Assembly: GCF_022968135.1 (NCBI RefSeq) | Contig: NZ_JALJRA010000017.1 | Coordinates: 42,278-106,277, forward strand | Direction: 5' to 3' | Length of the DNA: 64,000 nt | From: Pseudorhizobium tarimense | GTDB lineage: Bacteria; Pseudomonadota; Alphaproteobacteria; Rhizobiales; Rhizobiaceae | Shown: positions 8,716 to 17,499 of the stretch, one piece after another | How the letters are laid out: each line of letters begins with the position of its first letter | Numbering within the stretch: position 1 is the first letter of the stretch | Program-made: the position numbers and the translations under genes | The notes under the pieces: model-generated | What the model saw: only the letters and a program-made list of their open reading frames with translations | Databases searched by the model: none | What the model was told of the DNA's origin: nothing

Positions 8716-9457
8716 CACCGCGGCATGGGCGCGCGAGTGGCTCGAAGGGTGTGGCGTCCTTGTGACCGGCGGGACCGGCGGAATCGGTGGCGCGATCGCC
8801 GAATGCTTCCGTGATGCCGGCGCCAAGGTCGTCGCGACAGGCGCAACGGATGCGGAATGCGAGACTGCCCGCGCCAGTGACCTTCAGCGCTCGATCGACT
8901 ACCAGGTCCTCGACGTGCGTTCGAACGCGGCAGTCAGGGATCTGGTCAATGGTCTCAACGAGGTTCACGTCGTGGTCAATTGCGCTGGCATTATCCGCCG
9001 TGGCCACGAGCGTGACCCAGATGTCTTCGATGCGGTTGTCGACATCAATCTCAACGGCACGATGCGCGTGTGTGAGGCCGCGGTGGACCACCTCTCCGCG
9101 ACCGGCGGATGCATTATCAACATCGCGTCCATGCTGAGCTTCTTCGGCGGCGGACTGGTGCCAGGGTATTCTGCCTCCAAGGGAGGTATCGCTCAGTTGA
9201 CGAAGTCACTGGCGATCGCCTATGCGCCGAAGAACGTGCGCGTTAACGCAATCGCACCCGGCTGGATTGCCACGCCATTGACGAGAGCTTTGCAGGAGGA
9301 TCCCGCCCGTGCCGGCCCCATCCTCGCGCGCACGCCGATGGGACGATGGGGTAAGCCCGAGGACCTGCGTGGAATTGCCCTCTTCCTAGCAAGTCCTCAT
9401 GCGGCCTTTATGACGGGAACAGTCATTCCGGTGGACGGCGGTTATGCCGTCTGCTGA
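8693..9457 (+). CDS. Short-chain dehydrogenase/reductase, classical type
   Basis: 254-residue cytoplasmic oxidoreductase. The cofactor motif TGGTGGIG is at residues 25-32, NCAG at 96-99, catalytic Ser146, and the YxxxK pair Tyr159/Lys163. The C-terminal PVDGGYAV is typical of classical SDRs. The ATG at 8693 was chosen because it yields the normal length; it lies within the last 23 bases of the cupin gene, implying translational coupling. Asp74 in LDVRS (73-77) is conserved; the residue after the second beta strand is not acidic, so cofactor preference is unclear. It likely interconverts a hydroxy and a keto group on the imported compound, upstream of the alcohol dehydrogenase in the same operon. 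Confidence 0.9.
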   Translation: MSTSSSADTAAWAREWLEGCGVLVTGGTGGIGGAIAECFRDAGAKVVATGATDAECETARASDLQRSIDYQVLDVRSNAAVRDLVNGLNEVHVVVNCAGIIRRGHERDPDVFDAVVDINLNGTMRVCEAAVDHLSATGGCIINIASMLSFFGGGLVPGYSASKGGIAQLTKSLAIAYAPKNVRVNAIAPGWIATPLTRALQEDPARAGPILARTPMGRWGKPEDLRGIALFLASPHAAFMTGTVIPVDGGYAVC

Positions 9458-9506
9458 TCAACCGTCCGGCTGAGGCCGCAATCCACCCCCCTGTAAGAGT
9501 GACATC

Positions 9507-10538
9507 ATGCGTGCAGTTGTCTACCGCGGCCCAAAGGAACTCACTGTCGAGGAACTACCTACTCCGCGGGGGGCAGGAGCTCTCGTCGAGGTTGAGGCGT
9601 GCGGCATCTGCGGCACAGATCTCACCATCTTCGCCGGCAAGCATCCGCGGGCGCAGCCAGAGCTTGTCCTGGGCCATGAATTCGTGGGCAGGCTTGCCGA
9701 GCCAGTGCCTGAGCGTGGACTTGCCGTCGGTGCGAGGGTGGTATGCTACCCGCTCATCTCCTGCGGGGAATGCGATCCTTGCAAGAACGGCATGGAACAT
9801 GTGTGCGACACGCTGCGTCTGATAGGAATCGACAGCCCCGGCGGAATGGCCGGTCGAGTGAGAATCCGACCCGACGCGCTCTATTCAGTAAGTCAGGAAA
9901 CGCCTTCTGTCGTCGCGGCACAAGCGGAGCCTCTTGCCGTTTGCGTGCATGCAGCGAACGTTGCCGACATCACGGGCCACGAAAGCGTCGCTATCATCGG
10001 CGCTGGACCGATTGGCGTCACACTTGCGATCGCTCTGCGCCAGCGAGGCGTCCAAAACATCCTGCTTTCCGACACAAGCTTGAAGCGAGTCGAGGTCGCC
10101 CGTGAACTCGGGTTTCAGGCCGTGGAAGCCGGAAGTGATCTGTCCGCCCCGGCCGATGCTGCTGAGCGCGTCGGCTTCGACGTCGTATTTGAATGCGCCG
10201 GGGCAGGACCTGCTGTTGGGCAGGCAATCGCACATACCCGCACCGGCGGAAAGATCGTGATGGTTTCCATTCACAAGTCGCCACAGCCGGTGGACCTGCA
10301 GGCGCTTTCCTTTAGGGAACTTCGTATTCTTGGAACGCGTGTCTACACCCGCGACGAGTTCCAGCAGGCCATCGATCTCCTGCCTTCGCTGGAGGCAGAC
10401 CTTACCAGTTTGGTGTCCCGTGTGATCGACATGGAGGAGGCACCGGCCACTTTCGACCAGCTATGCGCAGGAGCTGCCGATCTCAAAGTCATCGTCAGGA
10501 ACAGTTGCGGTAGCGACGCCTCGGCTGAATTCGGTTGA
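9507..10538 (+). CDS. Zinc-dependent alcohol dehydrogenase, MDR superfamily
   Basis: 343-residue medium-chain dehydrogenase. Catalytic zinc ligands are Cys35 (GICGTD), His57 and Glu58 (GHEFVG); the structural zinc site is formed by Cys86, Cys89, Cys92 and Cys100. The Rossmann motif GAGPIG is at 165-170. This places it with sorbitol/threonine/galactitol-type dehydrogenases that oxidise secondary alcohols of polyols or hydroxy acids with NAD. It follows the SDR by 49 bases in the same direction and is separated from the next gene by a strong hairpin. The exact substrate is unknown; a sugar-acid or polyol derivative is a reasonable guess from the company it keeps. Confidence 0.9.
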   Translation: MRAVVYRGPKELTVEELPTPRGAGALVEVEACGICGTDLTIFAGKHPRAQPELVLGHEFVGRLAEPVPERGLAVGARVVCYPLISCGECDPCKNGMEHVCDTLRLIGIDSPGGMAGRVRIRPDALYSVSQETPSVVAAQAEPLAVCVHAANVADITGHESVAIIGAGPIGVTLAIALRQRGVQNILLSDTSLKRVEVARELGFQAVEAGSDLSAPADAAERVGFDVVFECAGAGPAVGQAIAHTRTGGKIVMVSIHKSPQPVDLQALSFRELRILGTRVYTRDEFQQAIDLLPSLEADLTSLVSRVIDMEEAPATFDQLCAGAADLKVIVRNSCGSDASAEFG

Positions 10539-10561
10539 AGCCCTGACACGCTCATCCCGGC

Positions 10562-10585
10562 AATGCCCGGCGACGCCAGGGCATT
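10562..10585. promoter_or_regulatory. Near-perfect 11-bp hairpin between operon genes
   Basis: AATGCCCGGCG and CGCCAGGGCATT pair over 11 bp around a single central A, with one bulged A. It sits 24 bases after the alcohol dehydrogenase stop and 60 before the RraA-like start. No T-tract follows, so it is more like a message-stabilising or attenuating structure than a classical terminator. Confidence 0.5.
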
Positions 10586-10644
10586 ATCCACCATCGTCGC
10601 ACCGCCCCAAGGGACAAGCGCAAATTGTCATTCAGGAGAACTTC

Positions 10645-11316
10645 ATGCTCAAAATCTTCAACGAGTTTCAGCGCCGGCCAGACTTACTGGCGCGGTTTGA
10701 CGACGTAATCAGCTGCTATTCCGCCTCCGCGGTGTTCGCCGACGTGCAGTACCGGACAGGCGTGATGGACAGTGGCATCAAGCCCGCGTTCCGGGCCAAG
10801 GTTTGCGGACAGGCGATCACCGTGCAACTTTCAAAAGGCGACCTTGTCGACCCCCTCAAGGCCCTGGAGATGGGCCAGAGCGGCGACATTATTGTCGTTG
10901 ATGCCGGCGGAGACACCGACACATCTGTCTGCGGTGGCCTAATGGGTGGGCTTGCGAAGAACCGTGGCATTCGCGCAATGATCGTGGATGGAGCAGGCCG
11001 CGACACGGATGAGCTGGAAGATATCAACTGGCCGATCTGGACACGTGCGATTACCCCGCGCGGCACACACACCATGTTTTCGCAGCGGAAGGACGAGCTT
11101 TCGATCAATGTGCCAATTGCTTGCGGCGGTGTGGCGGTTAATCCCGGCGACTTCATCGTGGCGGATCTGATGGGCGTCGTCGTTATTCCGCTGGCGAGGG
11201 CCCAAGAGGTCGTCGAACTCGCAGCCGAACAGGCGGACCGGGAGGCGAAGACGCGTACCTGGGTTCAGCAGGGCAAGACGGTTGAAGACCTACTGAACGA
11301 ATTCGGTCGAATATAA
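10645..11316 (+). CDS. RraA-fold protein, HMG/CHA-type aldolase family
   Basis: 223-residue protein of the RraA/4-hydroxy-4-methyl-2-oxoglutarate aldolase family, often misnamed demethylmenaquinone methyltransferase. The active-site pattern is present: GGLAKNRG at about 101-108, then DGAGRD at 115-120 with Arg119 and Asp120 followed by an acidic residue at 122-123, matching the R-D-x2-D/E metal site of the true aldolases. Catalytic members cleave 4-hydroxy-2-oxo acids to pyruvate or decarboxylate oxaloacetate. An AGGAGAAC ribosome site precedes the ATG. As the last plus-strand gene of the operon it could perform the final C-C cleavage to central metabolites; that role is inferred. Confidence 0.87.
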   Translation: MLKIFNEFQRRPDLLARFDDVISCYSASAVFADVQYRTGVMDSGIKPAFRAKVCGQAITVQLSKGDLVDPLKALEMGQSGDIIVVDAGGDTDTSVCGGLMGGLAKNRGIRAMIVDGAGRDTDELEDINWPIWTRAITPRGTHTMFSQRKDELSINVPIACGGVAVNPGDFIVADLMGVVVIPLARAQEVVELAAEQADREAKTRTWVQQGKTVEDLLNEFGRI

Positions 11317-11329
11317 TAAATGAAGGCTG

Positions 11330-11910
11330 GACGTACATGCGTGCACCAAAGGCGTCGTTGCCAACTGCAATGATATAACCCGTTTTAGCACCCTGGCGTG
11401 CTACGGCAATGATCGCGTTAGATGCTATCCGGCCATAGCCAACCAGCCCATGGTGCCACCACGCAGACGGTAGATGGGTTGAGAGCGCGCGACATTCCAT
11501 CGCCCCTTGCGGACATCCTTGTCGCGGCTAACTATCCTGCGCGCTACCGTGAAGAGCAGAGCGAGTGCGCGGGTCGCAACCTCCTCGACCCCATAATCAG
11601 GAACGTTTGCGACGTAGATGCCGCGCCGCGCCGCTTCATCACGATCGATGTTATCAACGCCGACGTCGTAGCGGACAATTGTCCGACACGCAGGCATTGC
11701 AGCCAGCGCAACCGCATCTACAGGACTCTCCCTCACCATCACAGCGTCAGCGCCGATGACGGCGCGCCGAACCTCTTCGACGCGCCCGTGGCAGGATCTC
11801 TCCACGACGTGAGCACCGAAGGAAGCCAGAGCGGCCTGCTCTATCTCGACTCCCCCGTATCCTTCATCCAGGACGACGACGAGAGGGCTATCTCGGTGCA
11901 TCGCGTTCAT
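11330..11910 (-). pseudogene. D-2-hydroxyacid dehydrogenase, frameshifted and truncated
   Basis: The first 150 codons from the ATG at 11910 read as the N-terminal half of a phosphoglycerate-dehydrogenase-like enzyme (YDVGVDNIDRDEAARRGI, VPDYGVEEVATRALALL, then RLRGGTMG). At about 11450-11460 the frame breaks: the frame that began stops as GWLAMAG, while the neighbouring frame continues the expected cofactor loop LVGYGRIA. One lost base explains it. After roughly 40 more residues the homology fades and the RraA gene is reached from the other side, so the C-terminal catalytic half is missing. It lies 15 bases after dctP on the same strand and was probably the last enzyme gene of the TRAP operon. 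Confidence 0.8.
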
Positions 11911-11925
11911 CTTTTCCGCCTCCCC

Positions 11926-12939
11926 TTACTGACTGCCAGCCGCTTCGGCTTCAGCTTGCAGGAGCTTTTCCACCCGCTCAGCACCCACCGCCTCTTCCAG
12001 GTGCTTGCGCACTGCCGGCTGAGCGAGTTCGCGGAAAGCAGCAATCTCTTCCTCCGTCGGCACGTAGACCTCCATACCGACGTCAGTCAGCGTCTTCTCG
12101 GCAGCGAGGTCGGTTGCCCGGGTCATGTCGCGGTGGATTGTGCGAGCTTCCACGACGCAAGTTTCGACCGCCTGCTTCTCGGTGTCGCTAAGGCCCTGAT
12201 AGAAAGCGTCACTCATCAGATAGGCATGCAGGCTGTAGACGTGCCCGTCCAACGTCACATACTTCTGGCTCTGGTACAGGCTCGCGGCCATGATGTTGGT
12301 GACACCATTCTCCTGTCCATCGACCGTGCCCTGTGCCAGCGCCGCAGGCAGTTCAGCCCAGTCGATAGCCGAGGGGCTCGCGCCGAGGCTTTCCATCAGG
12401 GAGATGAAAACTGGCGCCGGCTGCACGCGCATCTTCAGACCCTGCATGTCCGCCGGTGTCTTGATCGGGTGCTTCGAATTGGTGAAGTGCCGGATGCCGT
12501 TGTCAGCATAGGCCAGGAGACGGATACCGGTTTCCTTCAGCATCTCATCAGCAAATTCCTTCCCAAATTCGCCATCAAGAACTTTGTAAGCCGTCTCATG
12601 GTTCGGGAAGAGATACGGTAATGCGAATACGTCGAACGGCTGGTAGACGCTGGAAATGCCACCATCGTGAACGACGGCGAGTTCAAGTGTGCCGAACTTC
12701 AATCCTTCAAGAGCCGTCGTCGCATTCCCAAGCTGACCAGCGGGAAAGATCTGCACATCGATCGAACCGCTTGTCGCCTTCTCCACACATGCTTCGAAGG
12801 CAAGTGCGGCCGCGTGCTTTGGCTGGTCCTCTCGGCCCGGCTGGTAGTGTGTGTATTTGAGAACCTTGGCCTGCTGCCCAACGGCGGAACCGGCCAAAAG
12901 TGTCAACGCTGTGGTTGCGATCAGTATTTTTTTGAACAT
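11926..12939 (-). CDS. dctP: TRAP transporter substrate-binding protein, DctP family
   Basis: 337-residue periplasmic solute-binding protein with a signal peptide at about residues 1-21 (MFKKILIATTALTLLAGSAVG). Family landmarks are FPAGQLGN (65-72), the segment NGIRHFTNSKHPI with Arg150, and LKMRVQP with Arg171, the arginine that binds the carboxylate of the ligand in characterised DctP proteins. It follows dctM by 32 bases. DctP hands organic acids to the DctQM membrane complex, which runs on a sodium gradient. Ligand identity is not readable, but the retained arginine argues for a carboxylate. Confidence 0.94.
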   Translation of the reverse strand: MFKKILIATTALTLLAGSAVGQQAKVLKYTHYQPGREDQPKHAAALAFEACVEKATSGSIDVQIFPAGQLGNATTALEGLKFGTLELAVVHDGGISSVYQPFDVFALPYLFPNHETAYKVLDGEFGKEFADEMLKETGIRLLAYADNGIRHFTNSKHPIKTPADMQGLKMRVQPAPVFISLMESLGASPSAIDWAELPAALAQGTVDGQENGVTNIMAASLYQSQKYVTLDGHVYSLHAYLMSDAFYQGLSDTEKQAVETCVVEARTIHRDMTRATDLAAEKTLTDVGMEVYVPTEEEIAAFRELAQPAVRKHLEEAVGAERVEKLLQAEAEAAGSQ

Positions 12940-12971
12940 CTCTCTTTACCTCCTGATTGAGAGTTTTGCCT

Positions 12972-14261
12972 TCACCGGCTGTAGCCAAACAGATTGGGCA
13001 GCCAAGTCGTGAATGCGGGGAAGAAAACAATCAGCGCGAACACCAAAAGTTCTGCCATCAGCATCGGAATGATTGCACGAGCCAGCGTGAAAATCGGTAT
13101 CTTTGCGACAACCGTCACGACGAACAGAACAGCGCCAACCGGTGGCGTGATCATCCCAATCGTCAGGTTGAGGATCACCACCATCGCAAAGTGCAGCGGG
13201 TCGATGCCGGCGTTCTGAGCTAACGGCGCTAGTATCGGTACGAGAATGATCACCGCTGGCAGCGTATCGAGGAAAAGTCCGCAGATGAGCAGGAAAAGCG
13301 ATACCACGATCAGCAGTATGGTCGGCGACAGACCCCAACTGGCGATCGCCTGGCTGATCCCCTGAGGGATCTGCAGAACTGTCAGCATGTACGCGAAGAT
13401 CGTCGCCATGGAAACGACGAGCAATACCGCGGAGGTCATGATTGCAGTCGACACGAGAATGCGTGGGATCTGGCGGATCGAGAGCGTCCCGATGACAAAC
13501 CTACCCACGAGAAATGCGTAAACAGCTGCAACGGCGGAGGCCTCTGTGGGCGTAAAGATGCCGCCATGGATTCCGCCTAGAATGATTGCCGGCATCACGA
13601 GCGCCGGGAAAACCTTCCAGGAATCCTTCAGGAACTGCGCCCAGGCGGGGCGCGCCATCGGGAACGTATAGTCATTGCGTCTGCTCAGCCACCAGTTTAC
13701 CGCCAGCAATGACATACCCAGCATCAAACCGGGCACGATGCCTGCCAGAAAGAGTCCGATCACACTGACACTGTTGTCTGTCAGGGCATATATAATCATG
13801 ATGATCGAAGGTGGGATGATTGGCGCAATGATCGCACTGGAGGCTGTTAACGCCGCCGCATAGGGTGCGGGATAACCGGCTTGTCGCATCATCCGAATGA
13901 TGACGGATCCAGGCCCAGCCGCATCGGCCAAAGCAGAGCCACTAATTCCGGCCATGAAGATCGCCATTATGACATTTGCGTAGCCGAGGCCACCCCGGAC
14001 ATTGCCAATCAACTGGCAGGCGAAACGAACGAGCAGATCGGTGATCCGCCCACCTGTCATTAACTCCGCGGCGAGAATGAAGAAGGGGACGGCCATCAGT
14101 GGAAAGCTGTCGATCCCAGTGAAGAGTCTCTGCGGCACCAGCATCGGAGAGTATGTCCCACCCCAAAGAAGGGCTGCAAGTCCGGCACCGCCCATTGCGA
14201 TCGAGACTGGGATGCCTATCACGAGTGCGACGACAAAGACGCAGATCAGAACGAAGGTCAT
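12972..14261 (-). CDS. dctM: TRAP transporter large permease, DctM family
   Basis: 429-residue inner-membrane protein with about twelve hydrophobic helices, the usual DctM size. Recognisable conserved stretches include the N-terminal FVLICVFVVALVIGIPV helix, MAVPFFILAAELM, MAGISGSALADAAG and the discontinuous-helix motif APIIPPSI. It begins with ATG overlapping the dctQ stop by four bases (ATGA), so the two are translationally coupled. It is the ion-driven transport channel working with DctQ and the binding protein DctP downstream. Confidence 0.94.
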   Translation of the reverse strand: MTFVLICVFVVALVIGIPVSIAMGGAGLAALLWGGTYSPMLVPQRLFTGIDSFPLMAVPFFILAAELMTGGRITDLLVRFACQLIGNVRGGLGYANVIMAIFMAGISGSALADAAGPGSVIIRMMRQAGYPAPYAAALTASSAIIAPIIPPSIIMIIYALTDNSVSVIGLFLAGIVPGLMLGMSLLAVNWWLSRRNDYTFPMARPAWAQFLKDSWKVFPALVMPAIILGGIHGGIFTPTEASAVAAVYAFLVGRFVIGTLSIRQIPRILVSTAIMTSAVLLVVSMATIFAYMLTVLQIPQGISQAIASWGLSPTILLIVVSLFLLICGLFLDTLPAVIILVPILAPLAQNAGIDPLHFAMVVILNLTIGMITPPVGAVLFVVTVVAKIPIFTLARAIIPMLMAELLVFALIVFFPAFTTWLPNLFGYSR

Positions 14262-14788
14262 ACGCCTAGCCTCTCTGCAGTCGGCTCATTGACTGGCTGT
14301 TCATCCGCACCAGGAAGATGTGGGATACGGTCGACGTAGGGTCTGAATCCGAAAAGGAGATGGATGGCGGCGAGGAGGCAGCCAATTGGCACCCCGAGGT
14401 AGATGATTCCCAGCGGGATCCCAAGCACGGGCGACGTCTGTGGCATGGCGAACTGGGCATAGGCGAGGCCGTACCAAGCAACGCTCAGAAGGAAGAGTAG
14501 TATCATGGCACCGAGAATAAGGCGTACTCTGACAACGACAGTTGGGGGAAGCATGTCTTGAACCACTTCCACCGCAACATGGGCGCCAGCACGCAGAGCA
14601 AGACCAGCACCAAGGTATGCAACCCAGATCATCATGTAGCGCGTCGACTCTTCCACCCACGGCAGAGAGATTCCGACGAAGTAACGCATCACCACGTTCG
14701 CGAAAACAAGGATGGTCATCACCAGCATGAGCAAACCGATGACGATCTTGTTTGCCCACACAAAATAGAAATCAGCTTTCTGCAGCAT
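14258..14788 (-). CDS. dctQ: TRAP transporter small permease, DctQ family
   Basis: 176-residue membrane protein with four hydrophobic helices, typical of DctQ. WVEESTRYMMIWVAYLG is the conserved family stretch in the second helix region. I start it at 14788 (MLQKADF) because GGAGGAAC stands just before; a frame up to 14824 lacks such a site. DctQ clamps the transport subunit DctM in the membrane. The gene is the first transporter gene after the MRJP-like gene, 54 bases downstream of it on the same strand. Confidence 0.9.
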   Translation of the reverse strand: MLQKADFYFVWANKIVIGLLMLVMTILVFANVVMRYFVGISLPWVEESTRYMMIWVAYLGAGLALRAGAHVAVEVVQDMLPPTVVVRVRLILGAMILLFLLSVAWYGLAYAQFAMPQTSPVLGIPLGIIYLGVPIGCLLAAIHLLFGFRPYVDRIPHLPGADEQPVNEPTAERLGV

Positions 14789-14842
14789 TTGTTCCTCCCC
14801 CCGGGATGCCGCGCCTGGCCGCATCCGGGTAGCCTGCTTAGT

Positions 14843-15856
14843 TCAGGTAAGGTTCCGCTTTGGGTCCCACTTCAGCACCCCATTCAGTTGCAGGGCCGTC
14901 AAGTAGACGTTGCCGTCCTCGTCCGCTGTCAGGCCATCGGTGTTGGAAGGGAGAACGGTCTCAACCCGGACTGCCGACTGCAATTCTGCCTCCGAAACCG
15001 TTTCGTCCTGGAGAAGCGCCGTCGGAAGTGAGTAGAGCTTCTTGCCGGCCAGATTTGTCCAGTAAAGAGTCTGTTTGTCGCCAGATAGGCCCACTCCGTC
15101 CGCACCGGCGCGCATCCGTCCATTCTTCAGGACCGGCCTGCCATTGATCGTGAAGCTGAAGTGGGGCTCGTCATTGGTGAAGGTTGTGGCATTCAAGACG
15201 CGCCGGGCACTGTTGGTGCTCTTGTTGTGAACGATTAGGCCACCGCACAACGGGTCGCTGAAGATGCCGCTATCCGTGATGTAGGCAAAGCCTGCATCAT
15301 TATCGACAACAACGTCGTTCAAGAAGGAGCACGTCTTGTTCGAAACATCTGGTGCGAATGCCAGGCGCTGAAGCTCCCGGCCGCTGTTGACATCCCAGTG
15401 CGCGAGCTTTTTGTCCTGGTCTCCGGAAGGCGCGCCAGCGACGTGGCCCTGATCAAGGATCCACATCACGTCATTCTCATCGATCTCGGAACCGACTACG
15501 GCCTTCAACCGGTCAGGATTGTTGATTTCATTGAGCGCTTCAGAAGGAAATGCCTGTAGTTCGTAGCCATCGCCTGTTTTGACGAGCTTCGACACTGTCG
15601 CGAGGATTTCAGCACCACCGCAACGCGCTGTGGTTACGTACATATTGCCGGCAGAGTCGAATTTCAGACCCTGCACCAGTGCCTTCCCTTTGAGCTTGCT
15701 CGCGTCCCACCGGCCAGCGATAGGCTTGTCCTCAACCGCATAGCTCAAGCTGTTCATCCGCGCGACGGGCGCTTCTGTTTCACCTTCTGCCGCGGCGCCA
15801 GATGAAAGCATCATCGTGACGCACAAAGCAGCGGTCCCCACCTTCAGAATTATCAT
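14843..15856 (-). CDS. Secreted Yellow/major-royal-jelly-protein-like beta-propeller protein
   Basis: 337-residue exported protein with a cleavable signal peptide (about residues 1-23, ending SSGAAA). The body has the repeated beta-strand pattern of the MRJP/Yellow and SMP-30/gluconolactonase propellers: GLKFDSAGNMYVT, DENDVMWILDQG, FLNDVVVDNDAGFAYITDSG, GADGVGLSGDKQTLYWTN, and SNTDGLTADEDGNVYLT. Bacterial members of this family are mostly uncharacterised; SMP-30 relatives are lactonases. Placed upstream of TRAP genes on the same strand, it could open a lactone in the periplasm before uptake, or bind a small amine or acid. The function is inferred only from fold and position. Confidence 0.8.
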   Translation of the reverse strand: MIILKVGTAALCVTMMLSSGAAAEGETEAPVARMNSLSYAVEDKPIAGRWDASKLKGKALVQGLKFDSAGNMYVTTARCGGAEILATVSKLVKTGDGYELQAFPSEALNEINNPDRLKAVVGSEIDENDVMWILDQGHVAGAPSGDQDKKLAHWDVNSGRELQRLAFAPDVSNKTCSFLNDVVVDNDAGFAYITDSGIFSDPLCGGLIVHNKSTNSARRVLNATTFTNDEPHFSFTINGRPVLKNGRMRAGADGVGLSGDKQTLYWTNLAGKKLYSLPTALLQDETVSEAELQSAVRVETVLPSNTDGLTADEDGNVYLTALQLNGVLKWDPKRNLT

Positions 15857-15990
15857 GTATCCCTCCCTCCCAAAGGCGCCTAGGAAATCAGCCTCCGAAC
15901 TGCTACCTTAATACGATTGAGACATCCACAGACACCACCTATTCAGAGCTCTAAGGATGCCGGCTGGCGGCCATGTATCGAAAGGAATTC

Positions 15991-17499
15991 TCACTCCACG
16001 TTGGGCTCGACCGCAGGGCTGGGCTCGATGGAACGAATTTTCCGAAGACTGGTCCAAACAACAGCCGCCAGAAAGAGACCGACCATCGTCAGGTTCACCG
16101 GACCTGAAAAAAGGTGAAGCAGGTCTCCATCGTTCAGCAGCATTGAACGCCGGAAGTTTTCCTCCAGCATCGGCCCTAGGACAAAACCCATGAGCACGGG
16201 GGCCACCTCGAACTCGAGCAGGCGCAAGACGTAGCCACCGAACCCGAACAGAACCAGCAGCCACATGTCAAACAGGCTGTACTGTAACGTGTAGATTCCG
16301 ATGCACACGAAACAGGTGATGGCCGGAAACAGCAGTGTGTAGGGGATCTTGAGCAGCCTTACCCAGACGCCGATCAATGGAATGTTGAGCAGCAGAAGGA
16401 ACAAATTACCGATCCAGAAGCTCGCGACGATTGCCCAGAACATCTCGAGATTCTCTCGCATGAACTGGGGACCTGGAACGATCCCGTGCATCATCATCGC
16501 TCCTAGGATGATCGCAGTCGTGGTGGTACCTGGTATCCCGAGTGCGAAAGTCGGAATGAACGCAGTCTGCGCCGCCGCGTTGTTTGCGGCTTCAGGAGCC
16601 GCGACTCCTTCGACGACCCCGGTTCCGAAAAGCTTGGCTCGCGGCGATAGCTTTTTCTCGACTGCGTAGCTAAGGAAGGAAGCAAGCGCCAGGCCGGCCC
16701 CAGGGAGCGGACCGACAATGCTGCCTATTGCTGTTCCCCGAAGCGTGGGGACCACTGATCGCACGGCATCGTCTCGCGTCGGCAGCAAGGACCGCATCGT
16801 GATGCGGTCGCGGATATGCGGGGCTGTATGTTCGGTGATGGACCAGATGATCTCTGCCACACCAAATAAACCCATGGCGAGGATGATGACACTGATGCCG
16901 TCGAGGAGATCGATATAGCCCATCGTGAAGCGACCCAAACCTGTCTGGATGTCCGCACCGACGAGACCAAGCAGGATACCGATCGCCAGCATGGCCAGGC
17001 CCTTCAGCGCGCTGCCGCGCGTGATCGTTGCCGCAAGCAACAGACCCAATAGGATCGCGACGAAGTATTCGCGGCTCTGGAACTTCATTGCGAAGGCGAG
17101 GAAAAGGGGCGTTGCCCCCATGAGGAGCAAAACACCCAGAGTGCCGCCCACAAAAGAGGCCGCCGTGGTAATGAACAGGGCAACACCCGCCCTCCCCTGC
17201 TGCGCCATTGGATAGCCATCGAGGCAGGTGACTGCATTGGAGGGCGTGCCCGGCAGATTAAGCAGGATGGAGGCCGTCGACCCGCCATATTCCGCCCCGT
17301 AATAGACGCCAGCCAGCATGATGATCGCCGCCGTTGGGTCAAGGTAGAAGGTGATCGGCAAGAGCATGGTGATCGCGGCCAGCGAACCAATGCCTGGCAG
17401 GACCCCGACCGCATTTCCGACCAGCACCCCAAAGAAACAGTAGAAGAGGTTTGAAAAGGTGAACGCCGCCAACACGCCGTCAATGATAGGGCCGGTCAT
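15991..17499 (-). CDS. tctA: Tripartite tricarboxylate transporter large membrane subunit TctA (second copy)
   Basis: 502-residue membrane protein, about twelve hydrophobic helices. Conserved TctA motifs are VGVLPGIGSLAAITMLLP near residue 31 and GPLPGAGLALASFLSYA in the second half. Its ATG overlaps the tctB stop by four bases. It is clearly diverged from the tctA at 6697-8205 and belongs to a different substrate system. No tctC is adjacent; the only unpaired TctC in the window is at 24666-25649, on the other strand. The gene is downstream of a ThDP-dependent enzyme and upstream of a TRAP system, so two unrelated transporters serve this locus. Confidence 0.93.
   Translation of the reverse strand: MTGPIIDGVLAAFTFSNLFYCFFGVLVGNAVGVLPGIGSLAAITMLLPITFYLDPTAAIIMLAGVYYGAEYGGSTASILLNLPGTPSNAVTCLDGYPMAQQGRAGVALFITTAASFVGGTLGVLLLMGATPLFLAFAMKFQSREYFVAILLGLLLAATITRGSALKGLAMLAIGILLGLVGADIQTGLGRFTMGYIDLLDGISVIILAMGLFGVAEIIWSITEHTAPHIRDRITMRSLLPTRDDAVRSVVPTLRGTAIGSIVGPLPGAGLALASFLSYAVEKKLSPRAKLFGTGVVEGVAAPEAANNAAAQTAFIPTFALGIPGTTTTAIILGAMMMHGIVPGPQFMRENLEMFWAIVASFWIGNLFLLLLNIPLIGVWVRLLKIPYTLLFPAITCFVCIGIYTLQYSLFDMWLLVLFGFGGYVLRLLEFEVAPVLMGFVLGPMLEENFRRSMLLNDGDLLHLFSGPVNLTMVGLFLAAVVWTSLRKIRSIEPSPAVEPNVE

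Noticed and set aside
11422..12621. Plus-strand frame of 399 codons
   Set aside because: Antisense to dctP and the hydroxyacid dehydrogenase remnant; composition is that of a shadow frame.
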